From assembly GCA_028820635.1 (NCBI GenBank), contig JAPPIG010000084.1, positions 248,001 through 312,000 on the forward strand: a DNA stretch of 64,000 bases, read 5' to 3'. Both the position numbers and the translations under genes were made by a program. The stretch is from Candidatus Poribacteria bacterium (GTDB lineage: Bacteria > Poribacteria > WGA-4E > WGA-3G). Below are positions 63,406 to 64,000 of the stretch, one piece after another (position 1 is the stretch's first letter; each line of letters begins with the position of its first letter). The notes beneath the pieces are model-generated. The model had not been told where the DNA came from. It did not search any database and was given only the letters and a program-made list of their open reading frames with translations.

Positions 63406-64000
63406 ACAGAACTCCCTGTCATCTCTGTAAGCACTAACGTCTCAAAAACACTTGAGACAATAACGATGTTTCCGGTTGCATCAATCCACCAATACGATGG
63501 CAGGATACCTGTCCCGTAAAGATAATAGCCATCAAGAGAAATCGGGGATTGTGTTGAGTCAAGGAAACCGAGTCTATTTTTCGGTCTAAATTGCTCAAGA
63601 TCATCAAGCAAAGCAATATCTACATCATCGCCCGACTCTTTCATCTTTTCAGCAAGTGCGGGAATAACATCAAAAAGTGCCCAATTGCATGTCAGCGGGA
63701 GGGAGTTGTCCACTGCCCCTGCAGTAATTTCAGCGCCGTTAAGACGAAGTCGAACTTCTGCATCTGAGGAGAGATGTCCATTCCATTTCAATCTGGAATA
63801 TGTGTCGCTACAACTGTTTTGTGCATCAACGAGCCAACTACCGTGGAGGGGACGGTAGCATTCATCCTGACAACGGAATTCAAACCGTAAATCTTCACCA
63901 CTCGTGGTATTTTGGTATCGGACATTATAGTTCCAAATATCATTGTTACGCTTCTGGCGTTCAATAATGGCATTTCCGATACTCAACGTATTTTCTTGTA
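63402..64000 (-). CDS. Protein of unknown function (5' end outside window)
   Basis: The frame is open through the window edge (residues QENT before LSIGNAIIERQ), so the N-terminus is missing and about 198 C-terminal residues are seen. They look like a beta-rich domain: VRYQNTTSGEDLRFEFRCQ, RLKWNGHLSSDAEVRLRLNG and YYLYGTGILPSYWWIDATGN. I do not recognise the family; glycoside-hydrolase-associated beta-sandwiches can look similar. Coupling to the sulfatase by a four-base overlap suggests a joint role in catabolism. Confidence 0.7.
   Translation of the reverse strand, partial: QENTLSIGNAIIERQKRNNDIWNYNVRYQNTTSGEDLRFEFRCQDECYRPLHGSWLVDAQNSCSDTYSRLKWNGHLSSDAEVRLRLNGAEITAGAVDNSLPLTCNWALFDVIPALAEKMKESGDDVDIALLDDLEQFRPKNRLGFLDSTQSPISLDGYYLYGTGILPSYWWIDATGNIVIVSSVFETLVLTEMTGSSV

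Overview
This is a gene-dense 64-kb bacterial chromosome segment of moderate GC with good Shine-Dalgarno sites and many ATGA-type overlaps. The gene content suggests an uncultured, host-associated or marine heterotroph: three phytanoyl-CoA-dioxygenase-like (PhyH) oxygenases, a sulfatase, an enolase-superfamily dehydratase, three Uma2 (DUF820) proteins, a 14-repeat WD40 protein, DUF4159 and DUF1854 proteins, a TonB-dependent receptor locus and many intergenic palindromes with a GTAGG...CCTAC theme. This mix is what I would expect of Candidatus Poribacteria or a relative. That placement is an inference from protein families, not a database match.

Layout. 1-3 kb: the end of a thiamine-diphosphate enzyme, then a type II restriction-modification pair whose nuclease is clearly EcoRV-like. 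3-7.7 kb (minus strand): a PhyH oxygenase, tRNA-Asn with its own terminator, a rhodanese protein, a membrane protein, a sugar isomerase-like protein and three tandem Uma2 genes. 7.7-10.5 kb: an HTH/metallo-beta-lactamase fusion and a Dpp-type permease pair. After a 0.7-kb gene-free gap come aroQ, a DegT aminotransferase, a cysteine-cluster/DUF2156/thiamine pyrophosphokinase operon and threonine dehydratase. 17.5-22.6 kb: a conserved unknown, two CBS proteins, a 24-codon micro-ORF and korAB. 22.7-28.1 kb (minus): DUF4159, DUF1854, an unusual ABC exporter and an enolase-superfamily enzyme. 28.7-34.6 kb: katG, a frameshifted UMF1 transporter and the WD40 protein. 34.7-40.4 kb (minus): a self-contained TonB uptake locus. 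40.6-44 kb: a dolichol-kinase-like protein, TrmJ, and an ATPase/nuclease gene flanked by a second copy of the trmJ 3' end. 44-55 kb: a spermidine-synthase/TPR fusion, aspS, a dicarboxylate symporter, an AI-2E transporter and der. aspS, the symporter and the AI-2E gene each carry a large inserted segment not usual for the family. 55-58 kb: a 2-hydroxyacid dehydrogenase, then a 43-codon ORF, an OLD/ABC-type ATPase and a PIN-like protein that look like one compact operon. 58-64 kb: two divergent PhyH genes, a TM2 protein, an alanine-type aminotransferase, a sulfatase and a partial unknown.

The best candidates for something undescribed are the micro-ORF/ATPase/PIN-like operon (56299-58250), the three neighbouring genes with inserted domains (47.3-53.8 kb), the EcoRV-like restriction system (1151-2940), and the ATPase/nuclease gene lodged at the trmJ 3' end (42304-44058). 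No CRISPR array, rRNA, integrase or transposase was recognised.
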